This document shows positions 44,669 through 55,400 of a stretch of DNA of 64,000 nt, piece by piece. Both the position numbers and the translations under genes were made by a program. This stretch comes from an uncultured Bacteroidales bacterium (GTDB taxonomy: Bacteria > Bacteroidota > Bacteroidia > Bacteroidales > P3). Where the stretch lies: the NCBI GenBank assembly GCA_905235855.1, contig CAJONE010000003.1, forward strand, positions 20,029 through 84,028, read 5' to 3'. Under the pieces are notes generated by a model. The model made no database searches, had not been told where the DNA came from, and saw nothing but the letters and a program-made list of their open reading frames with translations. Position 1 is the stretch's first letter; every line of letters starts with the position of its first letter.

Positions 44669-44977
44669 ATGTACGCAATCGTAGAAATCGCAGGAAAGCA
44701 ATTCAAGGTCGCTCAAGATCAAAAGATCTTCGTCAACCGTCTCCACAACGAAGAAGGCAGCGAAGTGTCTTTTGACACCGTGATGCTTAAAGACAATGAC
44801 GGCGCCATAGAGGTTGGCAAGCCCTATATCGCCGGTGCAAACGTGAAAGCCACCGTGGTTAAACACCTCAAGGGCAAAAAGGTATTGGTGTTCAAGAAAA
44901 TCCGTCGCAAGGGATACCAGAAAATGAACGGTCACCGCGACTATCTGACCCAAATCCAAATCAACAGCATTAATTAA
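44669..44977 (+). CDS. rplU: Ribosomal protein L21
   Basis: 102 residues. MYAIVEIAGKQFKVAQDQKIFVNRL, with FKKIRRKGYQKMNGHRDYLTQIQI at the end, is canonical bL21. The ATG at 44669 is chosen; an upstream frame extension lies within the leader. First gene of the usual L21-L27 operon, 28 nt before rpmA. Confidence 0.98.
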   Translation: MYAIVEIAGKQFKVAQDQKIFVNRLHNEEGSEVSFDTVMLKDNDGAIEVGKPYIAGANVKATVVKHLKGKKVLVFKKIRRKGYQKMNGHRDYLTQIQINSIN

Positions 44978-45005
44978 GTTATCAACCGTTTAAAAACATT
45001 TTGTT

Positions 45006-45266
45006 ATGGCTCATAAAAAAGGTGTCGGTAGTTCCAGCAACGGTCGTGAATCCGAAAGCAAACGTTTAGGCGTTAAAATATTTGGTGGTCAGAAATGCAT
45101 CGCGGGCAACATCATAGTTCGTCAACGCGGCACTGTCCACAATCCTGGCCAGAACGTAGGTATGGGCAAAGACCATACACTCTACGCGCTCTGTGACGGC
45201 ACGGTGCAGTTTAAACGCGGACGCGAGGATCGCTCCTTCGTCTCGGTCGTTCCTGCCGCTGAATAG
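45006..45266 (+). CDS. rpmA: Ribosomal protein L27
   Basis: 86 residues. [24 protein letters not shown] and [24 protein letters not shown] are diagnostic of bL27, which reaches the peptidyl-transferase centre. It begins directly with MAHKKG, without the cleaved N-terminal extension of Firmicutes. Confidence 0.98.
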   Translation: MAHKKGVGSSSNGRESESKRLGVKIFGGQKCIAGNIIVRQRGTVHNPGQNVGMGKDHTLYALCDGTVQFKRGREDRSFVSVVPAAE

Positions 45267-45301
45267 GAAAGGGATAATGGTTTTTCATAAATTGGTTTTT
45301 C

Positions 45302-45333
45302 AGATCCCCGCTTGTCGGGGGTCTGTTTTTTTT
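45302..45333 (+). terminator. Terminator of rplU-rpmA
   Basis: agatccccg / cgggggtct stem with a short loop (cttgt) followed by eight T residues, 35 nt after the rpmA stop. Confidence 0.9.
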
Positions 45334-45392
45334 GCGGATATTAATAAGGCACACTGACCGGTCAAGAAACACGAAAACACTATTACACAAGC

Positions 45393-45737
45393 ATGAGACT
45401 AAACCAAAAGTCGTCACTTACCGTACAAATAGTCATTGCGCTGCTGCTGGCGGTTGTGCTACTGCGGCATCATGCCGTATTGGTTGACACATACATCAAA
45501 CCAGTCGGGGTTATTTTTCTGAACCTGCTGAAATTTATCGTCGCTCCATTGGTGTTGTTTTCAATCATGGCAGGCATTCTTTCTATGAATGACGTGAAAA
45601 AAGATGGGCGAACCGGGCTCAGGGCATTGCTTTACTTCATGGCTACCCCTAATTTCAAGTTAGAAGTGCAACACATGGTAAAAAAAAATGCCGAAATTAA
45701 TCGGCACAATCCGGGAAAAATGGAATGCTTTTTGTGA
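45393..45737 (+). pseudogene. Truncated dicarboxylate/amino-acid:cation symporter
   Basis: The first about 85 residues (SSLTVQIVIALLLAVVLL, KPVGVIFLNLLKFIVAPLVLFSIMAGILSM, GLRALLYFMAT) match the N-terminus of SDF-family symporters (GltP/DctA), which need about 400 residues. After ALLYFMATP the frame turns into unrelated sequence (NFKLEVQHMVKKNAEIN) and stops at 45737. The rest of the transporter is not found nearby. So this is a 5' remnant cut by a rearrangement or insertion; ttgcacttctaac on the minus strand near 45660 resembles an insertion-sequence end only weakly. Confidence 0.75.
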
Positions 45738-45745
45738 GATGTTAA

Positions 45746-46063
45746 CGTGAACCGGATAATCCCACACCGGATAATCCGCAGAATACAACCACCATACAAG
45801 TGCGCGGTATTTTGAACACTGCCCCCAATGCACCGTTGGAAGAAATGTCATTGCCAGCAATGGTATGGGTTCTGGATGTCGATACAATCCGTTACGTTAT
45901 GGAGTATTCTGATCAAAGGTTATTAATTTGTGATGGCGAGCGTCTGGAAATACAGAATGTTAGTCATTCCATAGGCGTCGCGGTTACCTGACGAGGGGTG
46001 ACGTGTATCAGAATGGACATCAACGGGAACAATCATAATGCATTTAGCATGGAAAATTGGGAG
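45746..46063 (+). pseudogene. Fragment of a surface lipoprotein with an internal stop
   Basis: One frame reads REPDNPTPDNPQNTTTI (a Pro/Asp/Asn linker like those after lipoprotein cysteines), then VRGILNTAPNAP, AMVWVLDVDTIRYVMEY and LLICDGERLEI, a TGA at 45989-45991, and continues RGVTCIRMDINGNNHNAFSMENWE to a TAG at 46061-46063. The continuation across the TGA looks like one small beta domain, so the stop is probably a nonsense mutation. The signal peptide and lipobox are missing. It is a leftover of another gene placed against the symporter remnant. Confidence 0.5.
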
Positions 46064-46153
46064 TAGTTCAATTGTTGGGATTTTAAATTATTAAACTAAT
46101 TTTTGATCAACAGCAAAAGACAACGATATGGCCTGATTTACAACAACGACAAA

Positions 46154-46178
46154 GGTTTCCACTGTCAATGTGGAAGCC
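46154..46178 (-). terminator. Possible terminator after mreB
   Basis: 9-bp stem (ggtttccac / gtggaagcc, one G-T pair) with a 7-nt loop, 43 nt past the mreB stop, followed on the minus strand by tttgtcgtt. Confidence 0.45.
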
Positions 46179-46220
46179 GTTTGAGTCGGGTCTGAAACGA
46201 AAAAGTTGCCTTGCCGTGTT

Positions 46221-47246
46221 TTATTTGATAAGGAACTGGTAACGGTTGAAATTCTTAAGGGCAATGCCAGTGCCGCGAGCCACAGCACGCAACGGATCCT
46301 CGGCAATATGGACCTGAAGTTTGGTTTTCGACGAGATACGCTCGTCCAGCCCACGCAAAAGCGCACCACCGCCAGCCAAGTATATGCCAGTCTTGTAGAT
46401 ATCGGCCGCCAGCTCGGGCGGGGTTTGTGCCAACGTGTCGAGTATGGCCTGCTCAATTTGGGTTATGGACTTGTCGAGAGCATGGGCAATCTCTTTATAG
46501 TTGATAGTCACTTCTTTGGGCAGACCTGTCATCATGTCGCGACCTTTGCAGGGATAGTCCTCCGGTGGGTCTTCAAGTTCATAGACCGCAGAGCCCACTG
46601 CAATCTTGACACGCTCGGCTGACGGGATGCCGATTATCATGTTATGGTGCTTGTGCATATAGTCCATCACATTCTGGTTGAACACATCACCAGCCACACG
46701 TATGGAGTTGTTGCAAGCGATGCACCCCAGAGTGATGACAGCTATTTCGGCAGTGCCGCCACCAATGTCGACAATCATGTGTCCCATCGGCTCAAGCACA
46801 TCAATACCAATACCAACAGCCGCAGCCATGGGTTCGTGGATCATGCGTATCTCCTTGGCGCCTGCCTGTTCAGCAGCCTCGCGCACGGCACGCTCTTCAA
46901 CATTGGTAATGCCAGACGGGATACAAATCACCATACGAAGCGACGGAGGCATAAATGAACGGGTGATGCCCGTCATGCCGATAAGTTTGCGGATAAGCTG
47001 TTGAGCCATCTCGTAGTCGGCAATGACACCACCTTTCAAGGGACGAATGGTTTCAAGGTTGCGGTTATCAGTTTTGCCTTCCATCAGTTGCGCTTCTTTT
47101 CCGACAGCTTTAATCTCTCCTGTGTTGCGATCAAAAGCAACTATGGACGGCTCGTCGATAACAACCTGATCGTTGTAAATCACAATGGAGTTGGCGGTTC
47201 CCAAGTCCATTGCTATCTCTTTGTTGAAAATCGAAAGAAGACCCAT
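46221..47246 (-). CDS. mreB: Rod shape-determining actin homologue MreB
   Basis: 341 residues. Cytoskeletal actin-like ATPase that positions wall synthesis. Phosphate-1 motif MDLGTANSIVI, and phosphate-2 VDIGGGTAEIAVI, KGGVIADYEMAQQLI, RMVICIPSGITNVEERAVREAAEQAG and LAGGGALLRGLDERI are all canonical. The start MGLLSIF matches relatives. Unusually, mreC and mreD do not follow: the gene ends beside degraded DNA. purH lies 97 nt upstream on the same strand, the usual neighbour in Bacteroidales. Confidence 0.97.
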   Translation of the reverse strand: MGLLSIFNKEIAMDLGTANSIVIYNDQVVIDEPSIVAFDRNTGEIKAVGKEAQLMEGKTDNRNLETIRPLKGGVIADYEMAQQLIRKLIGMTGITRSFMPPSLRMVICIPSGITNVEERAVREAAEQAGAKEIRMIHEPMAAAVGIGIDVLEPMGHMIVDIGGGTAEIAVITLGCIACNNSIRVAGDVFNQNVMDYMHKHHNMIIGIPSAERVKIAVGSAVYELEDPPEDYPCKGRDMMTGLPKEVTINYKEIAHALDKSITQIEQAILDTLAQTPPELAADIYKTGIYLAGGGALLRGLDERISSKTKLQVHIAEDPLRAVARGTGIALKNFNRYQFLIK

Positions 47247-47343
47247 ATTGAGTTATTTGTTTTTAGTTTTGTGTCAATTAATTTAGTACTTTAACGTTTT
47301 GTGTTATCGTTTTGTTTCAATCGAGGAGTTTTAATCAATTCGA

Positions 47344-48870
47344 TTAGTGTTTGAAATGGCGTTTGCCGGTGATCACCATCGCCATGTGGTTCTTCTCGCA
47401 ATAGTCGATAGAGTCCTGATCGTGGATAGAACCGCCAGGGTGCGCTACCGCCGTAATTCCGGCCTCGTGAGCAATCTCAACGCAGTCAGGGAAGGGGAAG
47501 AAAGCATCGCTAGCCATAACCGCACCGTGAAGGTCAAATCCGAAACTCTTGGCCTTTGCAATTGCCTGCTTGAGAGCATCGACCCTTGAGGTCTGGCCGG
47601 TGCCACTGGCGCAAAGCTGATGTTTTTTTGCGAGCACTATGGCGTTCGACTTAGTGTGTTTCACCAATATAGTGGCGAACGCGAGGTCTTCAGCCTGTGA
47701 GGGAGTGACCGCAGTGGATGTGACGCTTCTGGTCATGTCACTGGCTGTCGGCACCACAGTGTCGCGATCCTGAACCAAAACCCCGTCCAATACGCTGCGG
47801 AACATTTGCTGGTGCATTTCAAACGGGTTGCGTTTCAATATAATACGATTCTTTTTACCTTTCAATATTTCAAGTGCATCGGCATCATAATCCGGAGCAA
47901 TGCACACTTCGAAGAAAATCTTGTGCATCTCTTCTGCCACATCTGCGGTTATGGTGCGGTTGGTGATAAGTACACCGCCAAAAGCAGAGACTGGATCGCC
48001 AGCCAAGGCCAGTTTCCATGCATCAAGCAGATTGTCGGCAGATGCCATGCCACATGCGTTATTGTGTTTCAATATAGCAAACGACGTGGCATCAAAATCG
48101 TCAATCAGTGCACATGCTGCATCGATGTCGCCGAGGTTGTTGTAGCTTATTTCCTTGCCGTTCAGCTTTGTGAAACATGCATCCAGATTACCGTAATAGT
48201 AGCCCTTCTGGTGTGGGTTTTCGCCATAGCGCAATGTTACTGCGTTGATTGAGCTTTGCTTGAAAGCAGGGATATTCTCCGTTTGGTTGAAGTAGTTGAA
48301 TATTGCAGTGTCGTAGTTGGAACTGACGTTGAATGCATACGCTGCAAAACGATGCCGTTCCTCGATTGTGGTGCATCCGTCATTCTTGCGATAGAGTTCG
48401 AGGAATTCAGCATAGTGGTTCACAGCCGGCACAATAAGCACATCCTTAAAGTTTTTTGCGGCTGCCCGTATCAGCGAAATGCCGCCGATGTCAATTTTCT
48501 CAATAATGTCCTGTTCGCCTGCGCCTGATGCTACAGTCTGCTCAAACGGGTAAAGGTCGACAATCACAAGGTCAATTTCCGGTATTTCATATTCTTTAAG
48601 CTGTTCCCCATCGCTATAGATGTCACGACGGCAGAGGATACCGCCAAACACTTTGGGATGCAGGGTTTTTACGCGGCCACCCAGTATCGACGGATATCCT
48701 GTCAGAGACTCCACCGCAACGGGTTCTATACCCATATCGTGGATAAACTTGTAGGTTCCACCAGTGGAGTAGATCGTGACACCGTTTTTGTGGAGTTCCT
48801 TTACAATTTCATCAAGTCCGTCCTTGTAGAAGACCGATATTAAAGCGCTTTTTATCTTTTTCATTTCCAT
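47344..48870 (-). CDS. purH: Bifunctional AICAR formyltransferase/IMP cyclohydrolase
   Basis: 508 residues. Catalyses the last two steps of IMP synthesis. The N-terminal MGS-like IMP cyclohydrolase domain (KSALISVFYKDGL, TIYSTGGTYKFI, LGGRVKTLHPKVFGGIL) is followed by the AICAR transformylase domain (TLRYGENPHQKGYYYG, IDDFDATSFAILKHNNACG, VKHTKSNAIVLA, SDAFFPFPD). Full length. It is 33 nt after the pfkA stop on the same strand. Confidence 0.97.
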   Translation of the reverse strand: MEMKKIKSALISVFYKDGLDEIVKELHKNGVTIYSTGGTYKFIHDMGIEPVAVESLTGYPSILGGRVKTLHPKVFGGILCRRDIYSDGEQLKEYEIPEIDLVIVDLYPFEQTVASGAGEQDIIEKIDIGGISLIRAAAKNFKDVLIVPAVNHYAEFLELYRKNDGCTTIEERHRFAAYAFNVSSNYDTAIFNYFNQTENIPAFKQSSINAVTLRYGENPHQKGYYYGNLDACFTKLNGKEISYNNLGDIDAACALIDDFDATSFAILKHNNACGMASADNLLDAWKLALAGDPVSAFGGVLITNRTITADVAEEMHKIFFEVCIAPDYDADALEILKGKKNRIILKRNPFEMHQQMFRSVLDGVLVQDRDTVVPTASDMTRSVTSTAVTPSQAEDLAFATILVKHTKSNAIVLAKKHQLCASGTGQTSRVDALKQAIAKAKSFGFDLHGAVMASDAFFPFPDCVEIAHEAGITAVAHPGGSIHDQDSIDYCEKNHMAMVITGKRHFKH

Positions 48871-48903
48871 GGTTGCATCTTTATAATAAATATAACGGTT
48901 AGA

Positions 48904-50004
48904 TTAGTCGCCAAATTCTATTCCGAGACCTTTGGCAGTGTGTACCAAACGGCTTTCGGGGCTTACAAGATTCTGTTCGCGCACAGCCTCTTCGAGCGGT
49001 ATGCCCACCACATCGGGGTGGTGATAAGCCACCATCTGACCGAATCGTCCCTCAAGCACGAACTCCATGGCACGAACTCCGAACTCACTCGCCAACACCC
49101 TGTCGAATGCAATGGGAGTGCCGCCACGCTGCAGATGGCCAAGTATTGTGCAACGTATGTCGTGTTCCACGCCAGAAGCTTTCAGGTCAGCGGCCAATTG
49201 CTCGGCAATACCACCCAGCTTGATGTGCTGGTATCCCACCTCGCCCGTAACCGTACCAGTAACAGTGCCGCCGGCGGATGCCGCACCCTCAGCAACTACA
49301 ATGATACAATATCCATGTCGCTTGTTATAGCGTTGCTCTATCTTTTGTTTGATTTTCTCGATATTGTAAGGGATCTCGGGTATGATGCAGACATCCGCAC
49401 CACCTGCTATGGCGCTGTGCAAAGCAATCCAGCCAGCATCGCGACCCATCACTTCCATTATAAAGACACGGTTATGCGACGCTGCCGTGGTAACCAACTT
49501 GTCAATGGCCTCGGTACATATCTGCACCGCCGTCTGGAAACCGAAGGTGTAGTCGGTTAGCGACAAGTCGTTGTCGATGGTTTTGGGCACACCCACAATT
49601 TTCAACCCTTTCCGGGCCAAACCAAGTGAGATACGCTGAGAACCGTCACCGCCAATGTTTATCACAGCATCTATACCGAGATATGAGAGCTTGCGTATCA
49701 TCTCGTCGCTACGGTCAACAGTTGTCCAGGTGCCGTCAGGGTTCTTTACCGGCCAGGCAAATGGGCCACCCTTATTGGTAGTGCCGAGTATGGTGCCTCC
49801 CTGTATCTGAAGGCCTTCGACGCTCTTCTCGTCAAGAACACGAATCTCGGTAGGCTCGCGCAACACACCATTGAACGATTCTATACATCCCACCACTTCC
49901 CAGTCGTTTTCCTGTGAGGCTCGTTTCACAATGCCTCTTATCACGGCGTTGAGGCCTGGGCAATCACCTCCGCCTGTTAGTACCATTACCCTCTTGAGTG
50001 CCAT
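48904..50004 (-). CDS. pfkA: 6-phosphofructokinase
   Basis: 366 residues. Phosphorylates fructose 6-phosphate in glycolysis. Motifs: VLTGGGDCPGLNAVIRG, GTILGTTNKGGPF, INIGGDGSQRISLGL, PKTIDNDLSLTDYTFGFQTA and EVMGRDAGWIALH. At the positions equivalent to E. coli 104 and 124 it has Gly (GGDGS) and Lys (PKTIDND). PPi-dependent enzymes normally have Asp plus Lys, E. coli-type ATP enzymes Gly plus Gly; the Gly/Lys combination is known in ATP-dependent actinobacterial enzymes. ATP use is therefore more likely. 45 nt after the Fn3 gene, same strand. Confidence 0.93.
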   Translation of the reverse strand: MALKRVMVLTGGGDCPGLNAVIRGIVKRASQENDWEVVGCIESFNGVLREPTEIRVLDEKSVEGLQIQGGTILGTTNKGGPFAWPVKNPDGTWTTVDRSDEMIRKLSYLGIDAVINIGGDGSQRISLGLARKGLKIVGVPKTIDNDLSLTDYTFGFQTAVQICTEAIDKLVTTAASHNRVFIMEVMGRDAGWIALHSAIAGGADVCIIPEIPYNIEKIKQKIEQRYNKRHGYCIIVVAEGAASAGGTVTGTVTGEVGYQHIKLGGIAEQLAADLKASGVEHDIRCTILGHLQRGGTPIAFDRVLASEFGVRAMEFVLEGRFGQMVAYHHPDVVGIPLEEAVREQNLVSPESRLVHTAKGLGIEFGD

Positions 50005-50049
50005 AGATAGTTAAATTATACTTTTTGTAATGATTCAATACTCCAGTCA

Positions 50050-52323
50050 TTAGTTAAGCGAAACCCGCACCGCTGCCGATGGTTTAGATACAGAGGACTG
50101 AGACTCTTTCAGGACAATGTGGTAGGTGACATATTTCGCTTTAGGCAAGCGGCTGTCAGTGAAAGATGTCTGCGATGGGGAGAAAGCTCCTACGGCCACT
50201 GGTTCAGAGCCATCGTCACTACGATAGATAACACCGACAAACTTGCCGTCGGGCTTGGATGTGTATTTCCATTCGAGCAAAACTGACGCGGCTTTGCGAT
50301 TGAATTTGGCGTTAAGTGATATTCCAGCATCGGCGCTCTTATTGGCAGGCAAAGCCACAACACCGCCTCGAGCGGACGTGTTGCCGGCAGCATCAACGGC
50401 TTCTATGCTGTAATGTACGGGAAATACAAGACTTTCGTTTTCCACATTGTAGGTCACGCACGGCGAGGCTCCAAATGAGGTTGAGTCGATCGAAGCCACC
50501 CACCGCCAACTTGAGCTGCTGGGCGACTTGCTGTAAACATTATACTTCACAACATCCTCCGAACGACTGCGATACCACTTGATGGATGTTTTCGTATCGC
50601 CTGGCATGGTTGATTTCCACTCACACGGTTCGGGACAGACCACATCGGGCAAATCAACCTTAACCGTGTCCGAAGATACGGACTGGTTGTATCGACTATC
50701 GACGGCTACAACGTAATAGTACACTGATGTGGTCACGTCTGACACATTTATTGTGTCTGAAAATGAATATTGCGCTACTACGGATGGCGACACTTCGGCA
50801 AATGTTCCGTCGCGCCTATCGGCGAAAAACACACGAAAACCAAGCAAATCGCCAGGACGTTTTTTAGGCTCGTTCCACTTCAGACTGACAACTGCAAGCG
50901 ATTTCTGCTCCGATTTATCATCTTTCTTCAAGAGCAACGAATTCCCCCTCAAAGCCTGCGGAGCGGCAAGGGCAACGCTGTCGACCAAACTGTTGGGCAG
51001 AACGTTGGAATATGACAGCCTTCCAAGCGAGTCGTATGCATAAAGACGATAATAGCCGACACCGCGTTTTATGGCATTGCTGTCGGTAAACATGCGCGAA
51101 TCGGGCGAAAGTTTTCCGCTCACATTCGACCAATCCCCGTCAACCTGTCCAGAAAAAGCAAGCACAAAAGCGGAATAGGCGACATCTGATGATATACGCC
51201 ACTCAACTGAACATCCATTGGAATCTGTTTCCGATACTCTCACCAACTCGGGCGAGGCAAGCGGGTGCTGTTCGAGCATTGTTGCGGCATCGCTCTGGCA
51301 CCAGTCAGACATTCTGCCAAACAGGTCGTAGCCTCTTACACGATAAACAGCAGTCTGACCTGGTTTCACTGAATCAAAGAAGACGACGTTGTCTCGTGCA
51401 ATAACCAAACAGGGATAGTCGGCCGTTGAAAGAATGTCGGTTTTCACGACTGGAACACGATTGAGAGGTTCAAAGTTTAACGATGCCTTTGCGACTGTAA
51501 CATCTGCACCCGACTTTGATGATTTCCTGGATTTGGTTTTATTCGTCGATAGCTTGGTTTCGTCCGATTTTTCGATTTTAGACACATACGCACGCTCGAC
51601 ATAGTATCCACAAAAGTCAGAAACAGGCCAGTAAATCGCAAGTTTCCCTGCATTTATCTGCTTAACCGAGACCTCTTTTATAGCATGCCCTGCGGACATG
51701 GCATCGGTTGCCAAGTTTTTGACGATTTCAGATGCCACACTGCAAGAGAATATATCACTTTTTCCGTTATAAGAGAGAGTATACTCGTATGTGGCGCCGG
51801 GCTCAACATCACTGTCAACGAATCGTAGTCCGGCTGCATCGGCATAAAGTTCCGAACGGCATGCAAGCATAGAGACTATCGTTTGGCGAGCACGATGTTC
51901 TTCGCGCAAACGGCATACGTATTCCACCAATGTTTCAGGCTTGGACGAGAGCGACTTCGGGACGGCACTTTCGGCATATATAGCCTGAGCTATAGCACCA
52001 GCCTGCAAATCAGAGTAGCCAAACGTGGAGGATATTTTTGAGAGTTCCCACGGTTTAACAATATGTTCGACCTTTGCCGTTTGGTGTTTCCCTCCGGTAC
52101 GGATAATCCGCCAACCGTCACGATTGGCCAGCATCCATACAGCAGGGTCATCCACCATCCAGCGTAGCACCACACTGTCGCCATAGGACCGCGTCTCCAA
52201 TTTAATGGAATAACTGTTTTCTTTGAACGATGTTACCTGTTCTGTCGTTTGCGCCGACACCAACGACGCAGCGAAAAATACACCGATTATAGTTACGGCA
52301 AATATGCAAATCTTCTTTTTCAA
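50050..52323 (-). CDS. Exported fibronectin type III-like protein of the TANFOR locus
   Basis: 757 residues. Signal peptide MKKKICIFAVTIIGVFFAASLVSA. The N-terminus has the pattern GDSVVLRWMVDDPAVWMLANRDGWRIIRTG, followed by a helical stretch, then several Fn3-like sandwiches recognised by strands such as YEYTLSYNGK, AVYRVRGYDLFGRMSDW, VGYYRLYAYDSLGRLSYSN, YYYVVAVDSRYNQS and HYSIEAVDAAGN. A lysine/serine-rich insert (KTKSRKSSKSG) interrupts one domain. No T9SS sorting tail or lipobox. In other Bacteroidota I know similar Fn3 proteins beside TANFOR giants. It is the third gene of a minus-strand set; possibly an envelope scaffold, but this is inferred. Confidence 0.75.
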   Translation of the reverse strand: MKKKICIFAVTIIGVFFAASLVSAQTTEQVTSFKENSYSIKLETRSYGDSVVLRWMVDDPAVWMLANRDGWRIIRTGGKHQTAKVEHIVKPWELSKISSTFGYSDLQAGAIAQAIYAESAVPKSLSSKPETLVEYVCRLREEHRARQTIVSMLACRSELYADAAGLRFVDSDVEPGATYEYTLSYNGKSDIFSCSVASEIVKNLATDAMSAGHAIKEVSVKQINAGKLAIYWPVSDFCGYYVERAYVSKIEKSDETKLSTNKTKSRKSSKSGADVTVAKASLNFEPLNRVPVVKTDILSTADYPCLVIARDNVVFFDSVKPGQTAVYRVRGYDLFGRMSDWCQSDAATMLEQHPLASPELVRVSETDSNGCSVEWRISSDVAYSAFVLAFSGQVDGDWSNVSGKLSPDSRMFTDSNAIKRGVGYYRLYAYDSLGRLSYSNVLPNSLVDSVALAAPQALRGNSLLLKKDDKSEQKSLAVVSLKWNEPKKRPGDLLGFRVFFADRRDGTFAEVSPSVVAQYSFSDTINVSDVTTSVYYYVVAVDSRYNQSVSSDTVKVDLPDVVCPEPCEWKSTMPGDTKTSIKWYRSRSEDVVKYNVYSKSPSSSSWRWVASIDSTSFGASPCVTYNVENESLVFPVHYSIEAVDAAGNTSARGGVVALPANKSADAGISLNAKFNRKAASVLLEWKYTSKPDGKFVGVIYRSDDGSEPVAVGAFSPSQTSFTDSRLPKAKYVTYHIVLKESQSSVSKPSAAVRVSLN

Positions 52324-52430
52324 AAGGCTGAAGTTTAAAGGATTCTTTTATTTAAGGACTTTCAGATTATAGGTGGCCACGCATCGGTCTAATCTGCCTA
52401 AGGCACACTCCACGTCGAGACACGATAGAT

Positions 52431-55400
52431 TCACTTGTTGATTGAAAGGTAGTTTTTCACAACTTTATTGTAAGGGATGTGTATGGCAATTCTCACATCA
52501 GATGCGACGTTGTGGTGCAGTTGCGGATGAATGCTTTCCTTGCCGATAACGTCCCGGCAAATTCCGAAAATTGTATTGAGGAACGACTCCTCACCACCGT
52601 TTAACGAGAGGTAGTACGGATTGACAACATACTGCCTATACTCCTTGCGACGATTGGCCTGACGATATTGTTCGGTGTTGGCTGGGCAGTAGTTTGACTC
52701 AATCCACGGCGATGACCATGCAGGCTTTATACCTTGATATAACTCGGTCGCATTACTGCGTGTCCAATTGTCAAACCAATAGTCGCGGCTAATAAATCTC
52801 GCCGAAACACTCGACCAACTGTCATAAGCCGCAATCAGAGACGCTTTTGGGATAGCGAACGGAGTATCATCCATAGTGAGATATACGTTTTTTACCTGTG
52901 GAAGCTGATTGTGCTGACGGTCATATTCAGTAATCGACTCACGCACCACGCCACGTTCTTTTTCGTCAAGTCCGGCAAACCATTCAGCATATCCGCGCAA
53001 TTGAGTAAAGAAAGAGGCAAAAACCTTGTTTTCTTTCATAACGCAAGGCGAAACCCTGTCCTGAATGCAGATGACGGGATTGGCTTTTACGAATGCCACC
53101 GACTTTATATGGGCGGTGCTGCTGAAATGGCTCTCGTTTACACGGTTCAGCAAATCACTGCTCACCTGTATCAGTGCCGGGGTGTTCCATTCGCACGGAG
53201 GACGAGTTTGTACACCCTCGTGTCGCCACGACGACTGCATTGCAGAAAGAGTGTTGCGATTAACAGCATTGCCACTTGCAAAAATATTGGTAAGTTCGCT
53301 ATCGTTCATTGACACATACATACCATTCGATTGAGACACACGCATCGAGGCGGGCGCAAGCATGGACAGGTTTGTGATACGGACATCAGTATTGTATGGG
53401 ACGGTGAACTTGTCGATTGTGAGCCACTTGGCGCGCTGCTGGTAATGCAGCAGGTGTGCATATTGGTAGTAAAACGATTCGTTCACAGCCAGCCATTCCG
53501 GTATCATGGCGTTATAATAATCGTCAATCGACTCACGACCGTTGACTGCCATCATCGCTATTGGCGGCAGAGTGACATCCTTGGCATACAGCGAGGGGTC
53601 ATTAGGTTTATAGCTGTCGAACAGATACGAGCGATTGCGAAAAGCAAAATAACGGTTAAGGTTAATACTGGAGAGTTTGGATGTTATCACTGCATTCGAC
53701 TGGTCTACGGTCACATTGTCGGCACCGAAACCAATTCCGACACCGCATTTGTCAGATTCGTCGGAAATTGTCTGCATAAGCATTTTATATGTTGCATACA
53801 TGTGGTCGAGTCGGAAATACAGGTCATATACCCGCGTGCCCACCTGTCGACACACAGAGTAATCGGACAACGTAACACCCGAATAGACCGCCTTACTTTT
53901 GCACTCCTTGTATGCCGATGCATATTCGGCGGTGTCGACAACCATCAACGACACATGACAGGGCGAATAGGTTCCAGCATCGTTTTTGGTCTTGAACAAA
54001 GCCTTCGGGATATAGACTTTAACATAGGGGACCGCATCCTTGCCCGCAAGCGCAGATGGGAAATAGAAGAAACGGCACTCGATAGCCTTCGAATCGCCAA
54101 GCTCCTGATTCACGGCAAATACACGTAAAAGTTTTCCATCACGTTTTAAACTATATCCATCGAACAAATCATCGCGGTCGTACTTGAAAAATATATAGCA
54201 CGCCGAATCGATTTCTTCGTTTGGCACAAACGGGTCACCGTTGTACGGCCAAGTGAAAAGCACCTGATTGGATAAAGTGTAAGGAGCCTTATGAGCGACG
54301 ACATTGAGAATCCGCTCCGTTGTGGTCCGACTCGGTGTGCCGCCACATAAAGGTAGCCCCCACCCTATCTCGTTGCTTTTCATGGCGGCGACATCATCAC
54401 CTGTGTAAATGTCGATTTGACGGTCGTTGACTGATCTGGAAGCATACCGCTTCTCATACATATTGGCAACCAAATTATAAACATTGCGCTTGTCAGAGGC
54501 GAAACCACCCCCTTGCCCTTCGGCGGCTATCCGGCCTGTCTGGCAGTCATTGTATGAATATTTCAAACCCAATGATGTCTTGGACCTACTACCCAGTGAC
54601 AAGCAGAAGCGACGCGGCTCATTGTCGGCATCAGCGACCAATATGTCATTCAGTCTTGGAGAACCGTCCTGTTCAATGTAACTCACAGGAACGGCAGTCC
54701 TGAAAAAACATTTTGCAAACGGTGACACTTCACCCGTGTTGGCATCAGCCTCGGTGAATTCAATCTCATTGAAAAACGAAAACGACCTACGTTTTGTTGC
54801 AATCGGCATGACAGATAACGGAGTTATGCATGTTGCACGATAACTGCTATCCAGCGACACCTCTGCCGGAATCACCGACTGCGCAAGATCAACATTGCCA
54901 TGCCATCCAGCGAAATTCACTCTGGTGCCCAACAAACAGGTCAAAAGCGCATCGTTTGATTCGCCTTTGTCAGACTGTCTCGACAAATCCGTTTCCATTG
55001 TTCCACTCATCTCAAGCGTTCCGACAGCAGATGAGCGTTCGAGACGTGCCAACGCAACCGTAACGGCTTTAGACTGCATGGCTTCTGATTTGGCCGCACT
55101 TGGAAGTGCTGACAAAAGAGACTTGTCGAACTTGTAAGCGTCAATCTGGTCACGATTGCCTGCCAACTGGCAAACATCGCGCAACATAAGTCCGTTGCCA
55201 AGTTCAAGCGCCGACCCATATCTTCCTCCAAGTTTCGCACACCATCTTGATTGCCCGCCGCTACGCCAAGTCTCTATGAATATGCTCACAGGAAACGGCT
55301 TACAAAATCCCGACTTATCGACAGACATAGCAGTAGCCTTGAGTGTCGGCTCGTTCAATCCAAAACCAACGTTCGCGACACTACCATTTCCGTCAATACC

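Noticed and set aside
45650-45740. Intact insertion sequence (IS30-like end) in the symporter remnant
   Set aside because: Only a short end-like word is seen; no transposase frame or matching second end is present in 45740-46220, so no mobile element is called.
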